This document shows, one piece after another, positions 17,551 through 27,598 of a DNA stretch of 64,000 nt. Under the pieces are notes generated by a model. The model did no database searches, had not been told where the DNA came from, and saw nothing but the letters and a program-made list of their open reading frames with translations. Origin of the DNA: an uncultured Woeseiaceae bacterium. GTDB lineage: Bacteria; Pseudomonadota; Gammaproteobacteria; Steroidobacterales; Woeseiaceae. Each line of letters opens with the position of its first letter. The stretch's first letter is position 1. The position numbers and the translations under genes are program-made. The stretch covers positions 124,001 through 188,000 of the forward strand of contig CALZJH010000002.1 of NCBI GenBank assembly GCA_945787845.1, in the 5' to 3' direction.

Positions 17551-17780
17551 AGTCACTGCAGGTGTACAGCCGCCGGGGTTGCCACCTTTGCGAGGTGTTG
17601 ATCCGGGAACTTGAGCCGCTCATCGAGGGCAAGCTGGAGCTCGAGGTTCGGGATATAGACAGCAACACGGAATGGCACGAGCGCTGGTTTGCGGACATTC
17701 CCGTGGTGGAATACGAGGACGCCGTCGTTTGCATGCATTTTCTCGATCACGACGCGATAACAGGTATACTCCGCGGCTGA
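17547..17780 (+). CDS. Glutaredoxin-like (thioredoxin-fold) small protein
   Basis: A 77-residue thioredoxin-fold protein with the redox motif RRGCHLCE (Cys about residues 12 and 15), a DID segment after the second strand and the cis-Pro loop DIPVVEYED. It resembles the glutaredoxin family/DUF836 proteins. Start ATG overlaps the rseC stop, so it may serve as an electron donor or partner of RseC; that is inference from context only. lepA begins 62 bases later. Confidence 0.85.
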   Translation: MKSLQVYSRRGCHLCEVLIRELEPLIEGKLELEVRDIDSNTEWHERWFADIPVVEYEDAVVCMHFLDHDAITGILRG

Positions 17781-17842
17781 ATTTTACGGCCCCTCGCCCA
17801 GGGCCTCATGAGCAGGCCGCCGACACCGGATTTCCCCCTTTA

Positions 17843-19633
17843 ATGAAGCACATACGAAATTTTTCGATCATCGCGCACATCGACCACGGCAAGTCGACCC
17901 TGGCTGACCGTTTCATCCAGATGTGCGGGGGGCTGGCCGACCGGGAGATGGCAGAGCAGGTGCTGGATTCCATGGATCTCGAGCGTGAGCGAGGCATCAC
18001 GATCAAGGCACAGAGCGTCTCGCTCGACTACAAGGCGGCGGATGGCGAAACCTACCAGCTCAATTTCATCGACACTCCCGGGCACGTCGATTTTTCCTAC
18101 GAGGTGTCGCGTTCGCTGGCTGCCTGCGAGGGCGCACTGCTCGTCGTGGATGCGGCCCAGGGTGTGGAGGCCCAGAGCGTGGCCAATTGCATTACGGCAA
18201 TTGACCAGGGCCTCGAGGTACTGCCTGTCCTGAACAAGATTGACCTGCCGGCCGCCGAACCCGAAAAAGTCGTCGCCGAAATCGAGGACATCATCGGCAT
18301 CGATGCGCAAGACGCCATACATGTCAGCGCGAAAACAGGGAAGGGCGTGTCCGAGCTGCTCGAGCAACTTGTGGAGGTCATCCCGGCGCCCGAGGGCGAT
18401 CCGGATGGACCGCTGCAGGCGCTGATCATTGATTCGTGGTTCGATAACTACGTGGGCGTCGTATCGCTCGTGCGCGTCATGAACGGAAAGTTGCAGAAAG
18501 GCAGCAAGATCAAGGTCATGTCGACCGGGATTGCATACAACGCGGATCGGGTCGGTGTGTTTACGCCGAAAATGGAGGATCGTCCGGCGCTCAATACCGG
18601 TGAAGTCGGCTTCGTCATCGCGGCGATCAAGGATATCTACGGTGCGCCGGTTGGCGATACGCTCACGACGGCCAAGCATTCCTGCGAAGAACCATTGCCC
18701 GGTTTCAAGCAGGTCCAGCCGCGCGTATTCGCGGGGCTGTTCCCGATCAGTTCCGACGACTATGAGAGCTTTCGCGAGGCACTACAGAAACTGCGTCTCA
18801 ATGACGCGGCGTTGCACTTTGAGCCCGAGACATCGGCGGCTTTGGGTTTTGGATTTCGCTGCGGATTCCTCGGCATGCTGCATTTGGAAATCGTGCAGGA
18901 ACGGCTGGAGCGTGAATACGATCTCGAACTCATAACGACGGCGCCCACGGTCGTGTTCGAAGTGATCGATACCAATGGTAATTCGTTGCATGTCGATAAT
19001 CCGTCCAAGTTACCGATGGCCAATGAAATCGCGGAGCTGCGGGAACCGATTATCGCGGCTAACATCCTGGTTCCCGAAGAGCACGTGGGCTCCGTGATCA
19101 AGCTCTGTATCGAAAAACGCGGCGTGCAAACGCAGATGCGCTACCTGGGTGGACAAGTCTCGATCGAGTACGAGCTGCCGTTGGCCGAAGTCGTCGTGGA
19201 TTTCTTCGATCGGCTGAAATCGGTCAGTCGCGGCTTCGCTTCGTTTGACTATCATTTTCTGCGATTCCAGCCAGCGCAGTTGCAGCGGATGGATGTGCTG
19301 ATCAACAGTGAGCGCGTCGACGCGCTGTCGCTCATCGTTCACAAGGAAAATGTGAGAACTCGCGGCCGCGAATTAGTCGAAAAAATGAGAGAATTGATCC
19401 CTCGGCAGATGTTCGACGTGGCTATTCAGGCCGCCGTTGGCAGCCAGGTCATCGCGCGCAGTACCGTCAAGGCCTTACGCAAGAACGTCACGGCCAAGTG
19501 TTACGGCGGCGATGTTTCGCGTAAACGCAAGTTGCTCGAGAAGCAAAAAGCAGGCAAGAAACGAATGAAACAGGTGGGATCGGTGGAGATTCCCCAGGAA
19601 GCGTTTCTCGCCGTGTTACGAACAGACAAGTGA
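17843..19633 (+). CDS. lepA: Elongation factor 4 (LepA), ribosome-associated GTPase
   Basis: Translation GTPase that affects ribosome assembly or back-translocation. The start is set at ATG 17843 ([16 protein letters not shown]), which gives 596 residues, close to E. coli (599); the open frame further upstream belongs to the glutaredoxin-like gene and its 3' flank. G1 is [11 protein letters not shown]3 [11 protein letters not shown] and G4 NKIDLP; the LepA-specific C-terminus with [17 protein letters not shown] is intact. Confidence 0.97.
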   Translation: MKHIRNFSIIAHIDHGKSTLADRFIQMCGGLADREMAEQVLDSMDLERERGITIKAQSVSLDYKAADGETYQLNFIDTPGHVDFSYEVSRSLAACEGALLVVDAAQGVEAQSVANCITAIDQGLEVLPVLNKIDLPAAEPEKVVAEIEDIIGIDAQDAIHVSAKTGKGVSELLEQLVEVIPAPEGDPDGPLQALIIDSWFDNYVGVVSLVRVMNGKLQKGSKIKVMSTGIAYNADRVGVFTPKMEDRPALNTGEVGFVIAAIKDIYGAPVGDTLTTAKHSCEEPLPGFKQVQPRVFAGLFPISSDDYESFREALQKLRLNDAALHFEPETSAALGFGFRCGFLGMLHLEIVQERLEREYDLELITTAPTVVFEVIDTNGNSLHVDNPSKLPMANEIAELREPIIAANILVPEEHVGSVIKLCIEKRGVQTQMRYLGGQVSIEYELPLAEVVVDFFDRLKSVSRGFASFDYHFLRFQPAQLQRMDVLINSERVDALSLIVHKENVRTRGRELVEKMRELIPRQMFDVAIQAAVGSQVIARSTVKALRKNVTAKCYGGDVSRKRKLLEKQKAGKKRMKQVGSVEIPQEAFLAVLRTDK

Positions 19634-19642
19634 GTACGAATC

Positions 19643-20401
19643 TTGATTATTAACCTGGCATTGATTTTGACCTTACTGACGGCGTTCACGGGCGCCGTAG
19701 TCGCTATGGACAAACTGGTCTGGAAGACAGCTGATGCCGACAGCCGCCAGGCGCCGACGGCGCAGCAGGTGCTGGTCGAATACTCGCGTTCCTTCTTCCC
19801 GGTATTGTTATTCGTTCTCGTTATCCGTTCTTTCATTTTCGAACCGTTTCGAATTCCGTCGGGTTCGATGATGCCGACACTACTCGAAGGCGACTTTATT
19901 TTTGTCAAGAAATACTCGTATGGGCTGCGGCTGCCGGTAACGGAAACGAAAGTGATCGAAACTGGCAACCCTGAGCGGGGTGATGTGATCGTGTTTCGAC
20001 TGCCCTCCGACCCGAGCATAAACTACATCAAGCGCGTCATCGGACTGCCGGGTGATACCGTGGTTTATGAGCGGCATCGCCTCACGATCAATGGCGAAAA
20101 AGTCGACCTGACGCAGAGTGACGATGCTTCCTGGAGTGCGCCCTTGTTCGTCGAAGATCTCGACGGGCGCGTGCATGACATTCTCGTAACAAACCCCGAG
20201 TATTCGACCCGCGACAACACCTACCTCGTACCGGAAGGGCACTATTTCGTCATGGGTGACAATCGTGATCGAAGCAAAGACAGCCGTTTTATCGGTTCGA
20301 TTCCCGAGGAATTCCTGGTCGGTGAGGCCGTGCGTATCTGGATGCACTTTGTGCCGTGGAATATGCCGGTCTGGGAACGTATCGGCAGAAAAATCCAATA
20401 A
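19643..20401 (+). CDS. lepB: Signal peptidase I
   Basis: Cleaves signal peptides of exported proteins on the outer face of the inner membrane. The 252-residue protein has two N-terminal transmembrane helices (about 1-22 and 49-66), the Ser nucleophile in IPSGSMMPTL (Ser about residue 74), the Lys general base in NYIKRVIGLPGD and the box GHYFVMGDNRDRSKDSR. It is shorter than E. coli LepB (324), lacking most of the beta-domain insertion. Start TTG 19643 matches the family N-terminus (LALILTLLTAFTG). Confidence 0.95.
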   Translation: MIINLALILTLLTAFTGAVVAMDKLVWKTADADSRQAPTAQQVLVEYSRSFFPVLLFVLVIRSFIFEPFRIPSGSMMPTLLEGDFIFVKKYSYGLRLPVTETKVIETGNPERGDVIVFRLPSDPSINYIKRVIGLPGDTVVYERHRLTINGEKVDLTQSDDASWSAPLFVEDLDGRVHDILVTNPEYSTRDNTYLVPEGHYFVMGDNRDRSKDSRFIGSIPEEFLVGEAVRIWMHFVPWNMPVWERIGRKIQ

Positions 20402-20494
20402 TGTGGTGCCAGTCACTGATTTGACCGGTAAAATCGCGATACGTTGGGCAATGTTACGTAATCCACGCAGGTCTGATCGAACGGAGAGGTTTAT

Positions 20495-20890
20495 ATGTCT
20501 TTGAATTACATGGAAAAATGGCGAAACAAGCGCCAGCAGGCCGGCATGACGACGTTGGGCCTGATTATCCTTGTACTGTTCGTGGGCCTTTTTGCGTTCG
20601 CCGGAATTCGATTGACGCCCGTGTATCTCAATTACATGAAGGTCGTCGGTGTGGTTGACGGCGTCGAGACCGAATTCGATGGCACAGGCGCGTCCCGCTC
20701 TGCGATTCGCACATCAATTTCCCGGCGCTTCGACATTGAAAGCGTGAGTATCATTACAGCCAAGGACGTCAAAGTAACGGCGGTCGACGGTGGCTTTGAA
20801 GTCGCGGCGACCTACTCACACAAGTCACCGTTTATTGCCAACATCTCTTTCGTGGTGGATTTCGACAAGAGAGTATTGGTCCGCCGCTAG
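20495..20890 (+). CDS. DUF4845 family membrane protein
   Basis: A 131-residue protein with a basic N-terminus, one transmembrane helix (GLIILVLFVGLFAFAGIRL, about residues 22-40) and a periplasmic domain beginning LTPVYLNYMKV. DUF4845 proteins are regularly found between lepB and rnc, as here, but their function is unknown. A strong ribosome site GGAGAGG (20482-20488) precedes ATG 20495. The 93 bases between lepB and this gene show no clear promoter or terminator. Confidence 0.85.
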   Translation: MSLNYMEKWRNKRQQAGMTTLGLIILVLFVGLFAFAGIRLTPVYLNYMKVVGVVDGVETEFDGTGASRSAIRTSISRRFDIESVSIITAKDVKVTAVDGGFEVAATYSHKSPFIANISFVVDFDKRVLVRR

Positions 20891-20933
20891 ACCCATCCGG
20901 CCGCGAGTCGGCCCGGCAACCAGAGCGATACCA

Positions 20934-21617
20934 TTGGACAAGGCCGAGAGCTGGCTCGAAAGAACGCTGCATTACCAATTCAAGGATGCCCGTCTGTTTG
21001 TTCAGGCGTTGACGCACCGCAGCGCCAACGGCACCAACAATGAGCGCCTGGAGTTCCTGGGCGACGCGGTCCTCGATTTCGTGATATCCGAGGCGTTGTT
21101 CGAACGACGTCCTGATGCCGACGAGGGCGACCTCAGCAAGCTGCGTGCATCACTGGTTAAGGACACCTCGCTCGCGAGTCTGGCCTCGGACCTGGGCATT
21201 GGTGATCACCTTGTTCTTGGCAGCGGCGAACGCAAAACAGGCGGGCATCGGCGAGAGTCGATATTGGCCGATGCGCTCGAGGCGATCTTTGGCGCCGTTT
21301 ATCTCGACTCGGGATTTGAGGCGGCGGCGAGCATTATCGGCCAGGTGTTCGAGCAGCGGCTCGAAGAGCTGCCGCACGCAGATGATCTGCGTGACGCCAA
21401 GACGCGCTTGCAGGAATGGTTGCAGGCCCGCAAGCTGTCGCTGCCTGACTACGATCTGCTTGCCGTAACCGGCAAGGCGCACCAGCAGAAGTTTGCGGTG
21501 TCATGTACGGTCAGCGAGTTATCCCAGACGACAGAGGGAGCCGCAAGCACACGGCGCAAAGCCGAACAGGAAGCGGCGCGCCGAATGTTGATTATTCTTT
21601 CCGGAGAACGCCCGTGA
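20934..21617 (+). CDS. rnc: Ribonuclease III
   Basis: Double-strand-specific endoribonuclease for rRNA processing. The 227-residue protein has the family core HYQFKDARLFVQALTHRS and the catalytic signature ERLEFLGDAVLD, then a C-terminal dsRNA-binding domain (DAKTRLQEWLQARKLSLPDY). The start is set at TTG 20934, which restores the usual length; the ribosome site is weak and no better in-frame codon is close. It ends in a GTGA overlap with era, the usual rnc-era pair. Confidence 0.95.
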   Translation: MDKAESWLERTLHYQFKDARLFVQALTHRSANGTNNERLEFLGDAVLDFVISEALFERRPDADEGDLSKLRASLVKDTSLASLASDLGIGDHLVLGSGERKTGGHRRESILADALEAIFGAVYLDSGFEAAASIIGQVFEQRLEELPHADDLRDAKTRLQEWLQARKLSLPDYDLLAVTGKAHQQKFAVSCTVSELSQTTEGAASTRRKAEQEAARRMLIILSGERP

Positions 21618-22507
21618 CGACGCATCGTTGTGGCATGGTTGCTGTTATTGGTCGGCCCAATGTCGGCAAGTCGACGCTGATCAACGCGGTCATGGGACGA
21701 AAAGTCAGTATTGTCACGGCGAAACCGCAAACAACGCGTCATCGCATTCTTGCCGTGCATACGACCGATGAAGCACAAATTATTTTCGTCGACACGCCGG
21801 GTCTTCATCGCAAGGCGGGCAAGGCGATGAACAAACTCATGAACCGCACGGCGGCCAACGCTCTCGCCGACGCTGACGTTATCCTGTTCGTCACTGATGT
21901 GACGCGCTGGACGACGGAGGACGATGACGTTCTCAAGCGTCTGCAACGCATCGATGCACCCGTCGTAGCGGTGCTGAACAAGATCGACAAGGTCCATCCG
22001 AGGGAAAAGCTTCTGGATGCGCTTGGTCTCATGGCGGCACGACTTGATTTCGCCGAGATCATTCCCGTGTCTGCGCACAAGCATGACAACCTCGACCAGT
22101 TGATGGCAATCCTGCCCGGTTTCCTCCCTGAATCGCCACCGCTGTTTCCCGAAGACATGCATACCGACCGCAGTCGCGAGTTTCATGCGGCAGAGGTCAT
22201 TCGGGAAAAACTGACACTCATGCTGCATCAGGAGCTCCCGTACGGTCTCACCGTGCAGGTCGAACGTTTCCTGGAAGAGCCCGGTGGACTCACGATTAAC
22301 GCCATCATCTGGGTTGAACGGGACAGCCAGAAGGGCATCGTCGTCGGCAAGAACGGGAGCGTCCTCAAGAAGGTGGGTCGAGCGGCGCGGCTGGAGCTCA
22401 AAGAGCAGCTGCAGAGCAACGTCCATCTCGAGTTATGGGTCAAAGTAAAGACGAACTGGGCCGATAACGAGCAGGACCTCGTGAACCTCGGCTACGAGGC
22501 GCCGTAG
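21614..22507 (+). CDS. era: GTPase Era
   Basis: Binds the 3' end of 16S rRNA and couples ribosome assembly to growth. The 297-residue product has P-loop GRPNVGKSTLINAV, DTPGLH, NKIDKVHPR and a C-terminal KH domain (GKNGSVLKKVGRAARLELKE, the KH GxxG loop). Start GTG 21614 overlaps the rnc stop and gives MTTHRCGMVAVIGRPN; a longer frame upstream belongs to rnc. Confidence 0.96.
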   Translation: MTTHRCGMVAVIGRPNVGKSTLINAVMGRKVSIVTAKPQTTRHRILAVHTTDEAQIIFVDTPGLHRKAGKAMNKLMNRTAANALADADVILFVTDVTRWTTEDDDVLKRLQRIDAPVVAVLNKIDKVHPREKLLDALGLMAARLDFAEIIPVSAHKHDNLDQLMAILPGFLPESPPLFPEDMHTDRSREFHAAEVIREKLTLMLHQELPYGLTVQVERFLEEPGGLTINAIIWVERDSQKGIVVGKNGSVLKKVGRAARLELKEQLQSNVHLELWVKVKTNWADNEQDLVNLGYEAP

Positions 22508-22519
22508 CAGCGATCTTCA

Positions 22520-23278
22520 ATGAGCAACCCGAGGCGCGTTCAACAGCAGCCAGCGTACATTCTTCACCACAGGCCCTTCCGGGACTCGAGCCAGATTCTG
22601 GATGTCCTGACCCGTGACCATGGCAAGATTGCCGTCGTGGCACGAGGAAGCCGCGGCTCGAAGTCGCGGCTTGCCGGTGTCTTGCGGCCATTTCTTCCAT
22701 TGCGTGTGTCCTGGGTCGCGAAGTCGGATCTTGGCACACTGACGGGCGCCGAAACCGCGGGCCCTCCGTCCGGCCTGCGCGGTGACGCCTTGTTGTCGGC
22801 GTACTACGTCAATGAGCTCATGCTGCACTTCCTGCACCGTTACGATCCGCAACCGGAAATCTACGAACTCTACTCGCAGGCCATCCAGACGCTATGCAGG
22901 GCCAATGATGTGGCGGCCTGTCTGCGTCATTTTGAGATCGAATTCCTGAGTCAGCTCGGGTACGCAGTCAACCTCGATCGCGAAGCGGGTTCCGGGCGTG
23001 ACGTGGATCCTGACGGCAACTACGACTATCGCATTGAGGAGGGGCCGGTGCCGGTCGAGCGATCCAGCGGTCCTCTCGTATTTCGCGGCGCGACGCTCCT
23101 CGCGATTGGCGCAGGAGAATTCGACGACCCCGATGTCCTCCGGGCGGCCAGTCGCCTGCTGCGAGACGTCATCGCATTTCACCTGGGGGGCAAGGAATTG
23201 CAAAGCCGCAAGGTGCTGCTTGAGGTGCATCGGGGTAGAATTGCGCCTCCTGTAAGCCGGAATCCGGTGGATGATTAA
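22520..23278 (+). CDS. recO: DNA repair protein RecO
   Basis: Helps load RecA at gaps with RecR. The 252-residue protein starts with the RecO OB-fold ([21 protein letters not shown]) including HRPFRDSS, then [19 protein letters not shown], and a helical C-terminal domain. The zinc-binding cysteines of some RecO proteins are absent, as in E. coli. It overlaps pdxJ by 8 bases. Confidence 0.93.
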   Translation: MSNPRRVQQQPAYILHHRPFRDSSQILDVLTRDHGKIAVVARGSRGSKSRLAGVLRPFLPLRVSWVAKSDLGTLTGAETAGPPSGLRGDALLSAYYVNELMLHFLHRYDPQPEIYELYSQAIQTLCRANDVAACLRHFEIEFLSQLGYAVNLDREAGSGRDVDPDGNYDYRIEEGPVPVERSSGPLVFRGATLLAIGAGEFDDPDVLRAASRLLRDVIAFHLGGKELQSRKVLLEVHRGRIAPPVSRNPVDD

Positions 23279-24011
23279 AGACAACCCGATTTTTCTTGGC
23301 GTGAACATCGATCACGTCGCGACGCTGAGACAGGCGCGCGGTACGACGTATCCGCGTCCTGCGGAGGCTGCCTACGTTGCAGAGCATGCTGGCGCCGACA
23401 GTATCACCGTGCACCTGCGGGAAGACCGGCGCCATATCCAGGATCATGACCTCGACGAGATTAACGAGGTCCTGTCGACGCACATGAATCTGGAGATGGC
23501 CGTCACCGATGCGATGGTGGCCATCGCCATGCGTATTCAGCCGACGGATGTCTGCCTGGTTCCGGAGAAAAGAGAGGAACTGACAACCGAGGGTGGGCTT
23601 GACGTTGCCGGCCAGGTTGGCAAGGTCCGCGCCGCTTGTGAGGCACTGGGGGGAGCGGGTATTCGTGTGTCATTGTTTATTGACCCAGAGCGCGCGCAGC
23701 TCGATGCGGCGATGGCAGCAGGCGCGCCTGTTGTTGAATTGCATACCGGACGGTATGCCGATACCGATGGAGACGAGCAGGCGCAGGAGCTCGAACGAAT
23801 TGTCGATGCTGCCCGATACGGTCACGGACTCGGTCTGATCATCAACGCCGGTCACGGCCTGCATTATCAGAACGTCAAACCGATCGCGCGCATCGCGCAA
23901 GTCGTCGAGCTGAATATCGGTCATGCCATTGTTGCCCGTGCCGTGTTCGATGGCCTGGGTCCCGCCGTTGCCGAGATGAAACGGCTTATGCTCGAAGCAC
24001 GGTCGGAGTAA
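23271..24011 (+). CDS. pdxJ: Pyridoxine 5'-phosphate synthase
   Basis: Condenses 3-amino-2-oxopropyl phosphate with deoxyxylulose 5-phosphate to make vitamin B6 phosphate. The 246-residue TIM-barrel protein shows [17 protein letters not shown] with the catalytic His, [15 protein letters not shown], and [14 protein letters not shown] near the C-terminus. The recO-pdxJ-acpS order is the same as in E. coli. Confidence 0.96.
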   Translation: MIKDNPIFLGVNIDHVATLRQARGTTYPRPAEAAYVAEHAGADSITVHLREDRRHIQDHDLDEINEVLSTHMNLEMAVTDAMVAIAMRIQPTDVCLVPEKREELTTEGGLDVAGQVGKVRAACEALGGAGIRVSLFIDPERAQLDAAMAAGAPVVELHTGRYADTDGDEQAQELERIVDAARYGHGLGLIINAGHGLHYQNVKPIARIAQVVELNIGHAIVARAVFDGLGPAVAEMKRLMLEARSE

Positions 24012-24017
24012 TGTGAG

Positions 24018-24410
24018 ATGATTTTCGGAATCGGGACGGACATCGTCGAACTTAGCCGCATCGGGGAAATCTACGAGCGCTTCGGGGAGCACTTTGCAAG
24101 GCGCATTCTCATGGACGAGGAGATGGAGTTGTTTCGCCGCAGCAAGAACCCGGTACGTTTTCTGGCGATGCGTTTTGCCGGCAAGGAGGCCACTGTAAAG
24201 GCAATGGGAACCGGATTTGGACACGGCGTGTGGCTACGCGACGTGGGTATTCTAAACAACGACTGGGGCCGACCGGTTATCGTCTGGTCGGAGCGCGGTA
24301 GCCGCGTCTGCGCTCGCCTGGGCATCGGCAGCGGTCATGTCAGTCTAACTGACGATGCTGGCCTGGTTATGGCCTTCGCTGTCGTCGAGCACGCCGAACA
24401 TAAGAGCTGA
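24018..24410 (+). CDS. acpS: Holo-[acyl-carrier-protein] synthase
   Basis: Transfers the 4'-phosphopantetheine arm from CoA to acyl carrier protein. The 130-residue product has the Mg-binding IGTDIVEL at the N-terminus and the conserved FAGKEATVKAMGTGFG. It is the last member of the long rpoE-to-acpS gene run; 7 bases separate it from the next gene, so the transcription unit may continue. Confidence 0.95.
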   Translation: MIFGIGTDIVELSRIGEIYERFGEHFARRILMDEEMELFRRSKNPVRFLAMRFAGKEATVKAMGTGFGHGVWLRDVGILNNDWGRPVIVWSERGSRVCARLGIGSGHVSLTDDAGLVMAFAVVEHAEHKS

Positions 24411-24417
24411 ATAGACC

Positions 24418-25197
24418 ATGCATTGTTTTTCTTTCGATATTGAGACCATCCCTGACGTCGATTTCGGCCGTCAACTGCTGGAACTGGACGGCTTGTCTGA
24501 CGAAGACGTGGCAACCGTGATGACGTTCAAGAGACAGCAAGCGGTCGGCCATGATTTTCTGCCTCTGCACCAGCATCGTGTCGTTGCCATTTCCGTTTCG
24601 TTTCGGACTGCAGACTCGTTCAAGGTCTGGAGCCTTGGTGATGAGTCGTCCGACGAGGCCGAGCTCGTGCAGAGGTTCTTTGACGGCGTCGAGCGATACA
24701 CACCGGAGCTCGTGTCCTGGAACGGCGGCGGCTTTGACCTGCCGGTGCTGCACTACCGGGCGCTCAAGCATGGCATCCAGGCGCCGCGCTACTGGGAGCA
24801 CGGCGACTCGGACCGTGACTTCAAATGGAATAACTACCTGAGCCGTTATCACTGGCGCCACGTTGATCTCATGGACGTGCTCGCCAATTTCAACAATCGG
24901 GCATTCGCCAAGCTCGACGAAATTGCCGTAATGCTGGGTTTTCCCGGGAAACTGGGCATGAGCGGCGCCAAGGTCTGGGACACGTATCTCGCGGGTGGCA
25001 TCAGGGAGATTCGTGACTACTGCGAGACGGATGTGCTCAATACCTGGCTGGTATACCTGCGGTTCGAGTACATGCGCGGTAACCTCGATAATAAGGGTCT
25101 GCAGCGCGAATACGCGCTGGTCCGCGAAACCCTGCAGGCGGCAGACCAGCCGCATTTCAAGGAATTCCTCGCCGCCTGGCCCGAGACCGGCAAGTAG
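24418..25197 (+). CDS. Predicted 3'-5' exonuclease (PolB-like exo domain)
   Basis: A 259-residue DnaQ-like nuclease of the predicted PolB exonuclease-like family. Exo I appears as FSFDIETIPDV at the N-terminus (DxE), Exo II as SWNGGGFDLPVL, and Exo III as REIRDYCETDVLNTW. These give the usual acidic metal ligands. The family is common but its in vivo substrate is not settled. The stop overlaps the rlmD GTG start by one base. Confidence 0.85.
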   Translation: MHCFSFDIETIPDVDFGRQLLELDGLSDEDVATVMTFKRQQAVGHDFLPLHQHRVVAISVSFRTADSFKVWSLGDESSDEAELVQRFFDGVERYTPELVSWNGGGFDLPVLHYRALKHGIQAPRYWEHGDSDRDFKWNNYLSRYHWRHVDLMDVLANFNNRAFAKLDEIAVMLGFPGKLGMSGAKVWDTYLAGGIREIRDYCETDVLNTWLVYLRFEYMRGNLDNKGLQREYALVRETLQAADQPHFKEFLAAWPETGK

Positions 25198-26519
25198 TGG
25201 CCAGGAAAAAGCGGCGCGAGCCGGAAACGGCGACGATTATCGGCGTTACGCATGACGGCCGGGGTATCGCCGACAGTGACGGCAAGAAGGTCTTCGTTGC
25301 CGGAGCGCTCGAAGGCGAGACGGTGACCTACCAACGACGCAAGTTTCGGCGAAATTTCGATGAGGCCGAGTTGCTGGAAGTTCACGAAGCGTCGCCGGAT
25401 CGTATCGAGGCCAAGTGCGAGGCGTTCGGTCGCTGCGGAGGATGTTCACTGCAGCACATTAGCCCTCTGCACCAGCGCGAGATCAAGGCACAAACCTTAC
25501 GGGACAACCTGGAGCGAATAGGGCGCGTGACGCCCGAGACCTGGCTCGAGCCGATGACCGGGCCCGTCTGGAATTACCGGCGACGGGCAAGGCTCGCGGT
25601 CAAGGACGTTCACGGCAAGGGCCGTGCACTGGTGGGCTTTCGCGAGCGGCACGCGCCATTCATTACCGATATGCGGCGCTGCGAAGTCCTTGCGGAGCCC
25701 ATCGATTCGATGTTGACCGATCTGAGCGACCTCGTTGGCGCCCTGTCGATCAAGGCCAGGTTGCCGCAGATTGAGGTCGCTGTGGCTGAAAACGATATCG
25801 CGCTGGTGTTTCGCGTTCTCGACCCGCCGACAGAAGCGGATATTGAGCATTTTCGGCAATTCGGTAGTACGCATGCGCTCCGGATCTACCTGCAGACCGG
25901 CGGCCTTGATTCTGTCGCACTGCTGTACCCGGAAACCGTGGAGGAATCCTTGTATTACCGCCTGCCCGAGTTTGATATTCGCGTGGACTTCGAGCCCGTC
26001 GACTTCGTGCAGGTAAACAGCGGCATCAACCAGAGAATGGTGCACTTCGCACTCGAACAACTGGGGGCTGGGCCTGCCGACCGCGTTGTGGACCTGTTTT
26101 GTGGTATCGGGAATTTTTCGCTGCCGCTGGCCCGCCAGGCTGGCTCGGTTCTCGGCGTCGAAGGCGAAAAGACCTTGACCGAACGGGCGGCCGAGAATGC
26201 GCGCCGCAACGGCCTGGATAACGTCAGTTTCCGGGTGGCCGACCTTAACAAGATCGATGGATCGGAAGGCTGGGTCAAAGGCGGCTGTGACCGGATGCTG
26301 CTCGATCCGGCGCGCAGCGGCGCCGCCGAGGTCGTGACACGGATGCACCTGTTCGGGCCGCAGCGTATCGTATACGTCTCCTGTCATCCCGGGACGCTGG
26401 CGCGGGATGCCGGCACGCTGGTGCACGACAAGGGGTATCAGCTTGAATCCGCAGGCATCATCGATATGTTCCCGCACACAGCCCATGTAGAATCTATCGC
26501 GGTATTCAAGAAATTGTGA
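25197..26519 (+). CDS. rlmD: 23S rRNA (uracil-1939-C5)-methyltransferase
   Basis: Methylates U1939 of 23S rRNA. The 440-residue product has an N-terminal TRAM domain, the Fe-S cluster ligands CEAFGRCGGC (about residues 75-84) with a later Cys in MRRCEVL, the SAM motif DLFCGIGNFSLPLA and the catalytic Cys in VYVSCHPGTLARD. DPARSGA is the conserved motif IV. GTG 25197 overlaps the previous stop; the N-terminus is rich in Lys/Arg as expected. Confidence 0.95.
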   Translation: MARKKRREPETATIIGVTHDGRGIADSDGKKVFVAGALEGETVTYQRRKFRRNFDEAELLEVHEASPDRIEAKCEAFGRCGGCSLQHISPLHQREIKAQTLRDNLERIGRVTPETWLEPMTGPVWNYRRRARLAVKDVHGKGRALVGFRERHAPFITDMRRCEVLAEPIDSMLTDLSDLVGALSIKARLPQIEVAVAENDIALVFRVLDPPTEADIEHFRQFGSTHALRIYLQTGGLDSVALLYPETVEESLYYRLPEFDIRVDFEPVDFVQVNSGINQRMVHFALEQLGAGPADRVVDLFCGIGNFSLPLARQAGSVLGVEGEKTLTERAAENARRNGLDNVSFRVADLNKIDGSEGWVKGGCDRMLLDPARSGAAEVVTRMHLFGPQRIVYVSCHPGTLARDAGTLVHDKGYQLESAGIIDMFPHTAHVESIAVFKKL

Positions 26520-26542
26520 CCACAGTCAGCGAGGCACAAAAG

Positions 26543-27589
26543 ATGTCGCTGGGACCCGTGATGCTCGACGTAGAGGGGCTCTCCCTGAGCCCGGCCGACC
26601 GCGACCTGTTGCGAGAACCCGCCGTGGGTGGGGTCATCCTGTTTACGCGCAATTACGAGTCCCCCGAGCAGATTGCCGACCTGGTCGCCGATATTCGGGC
26701 GTTGCGGAGCCCGCCACTCCTGGTTGCCGTCGATCATGAGGGCGGCCGAGTGCAGCGCTTTCGTGATGGCTTTACGGCGATCCCCCCGATGCGGCGCATC
26801 GGTCGGGAGTACGATCGTGACCCCGATTCCGGCCTGCAGGCAGCGCGCGAGGCTGGCTGGCTCATAGCGTCCGAGCTGCGCGCCGTCGGTATCGACCTGT
26901 GTTTCGCTCCCTGCGTGGACATTGACTGGGGCGTCAGCGAGATCATTGGCGATCGTTCATTCCATCGCAAGGCAGAGGCTGTTGCGGATCTCGGGAACGC
27001 GTTCGCGAGGGGTCTTCGAAGCGCCGGTATGGCCGCCGTGGCAAAGCACTTCCCGGGTCACGGAGCGGTGCTCGCAGATTCGCACCTGAGACTCCCGGTA
27101 GACCGCAGGGAGTATGGTCTGCTGCTCGATGACATGCGGCCGTACGAACGCCTGGTCCGAACCGGCGCCATTGCCGGAGTCATGCTTGCCCATATCGTCT
27201 ACGAGCAGGTCGATGCGCAGCCCGCAGGTTTTTCAGAGTACTGGATTCAGCGTGAATTGCGTACGCGACTTGGGTTTGGCGGTGCCGTCTTCTGCGACGA
27301 CCTGAGCATGAAGGCGACGCTTGGCTACGGGTCGATGGCAGAGCGCGGGCGGCTCGCCCTTGAGTCGGGCTGCGACATGATTCTCGTCTGCAACGACCGG
27401 GATGCGGCGCACGATGCCGTCGACGCATTCAGTGAGTATTCGAATCCACTGTCACTGGTTCGGCTGGCGCGGCTGCACGGCACGGGGCAGCAACTGCGCG
27501 AAACCCTCCTCGCTAGCGAGGAATGGCGGGCGGTCAATGAGCGGTTCTCGCATTGGAGCGACCGCCCGGAATTTCATCTCGATGCCTAG
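26543..27589 (+). CDS. nagZ: Beta-N-acetylhexosaminidase NagZ
   Basis: Cytoplasmic glycosidase of murein recycling that removes GlcNAc from anhydro-muropeptides, producing the signals that induce AmpC in many species. The 348-residue protein shows LFTRNYESPEQIADLV, DHEGGRVQRF, the His loop KHFPGHGAVLADSH and the nucleophile Asp in DDLSMKA. ATG 26543 is preferred because GAGG lies 8 bases upstream; a GTG at 26516 overlapping the rlmD stop would add nine residues. Confidence 0.94.
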   Translation: MSLGPVMLDVEGLSLSPADRDLLREPAVGGVILFTRNYESPEQIADLVADIRALRSPPLLVAVDHEGGRVQRFRDGFTAIPPMRRIGREYDRDPDSGLQAAREAGWLIASELRAVGIDLCFAPCVDIDWGVSEIIGDRSFHRKAEAVADLGNAFARGLRSAGMAAVAKHFPGHGAVLADSHLRLPVDRREYGLLLDDMRPYERLVRTGAIAGVMLAHIVYEQVDAQPAGFSEYWIQRELRTRLGFGGAVFCDDLSMKATLGYGSMAERGRLALESGCDMILVCNDRDAAHDAVDAFSEYSNPLSLVRLARLHGTGQQLRETLLASEEWRAVNERFSHWSDRPEFHLDA

Positions 27590-27598
27590 GGTGAGCCA

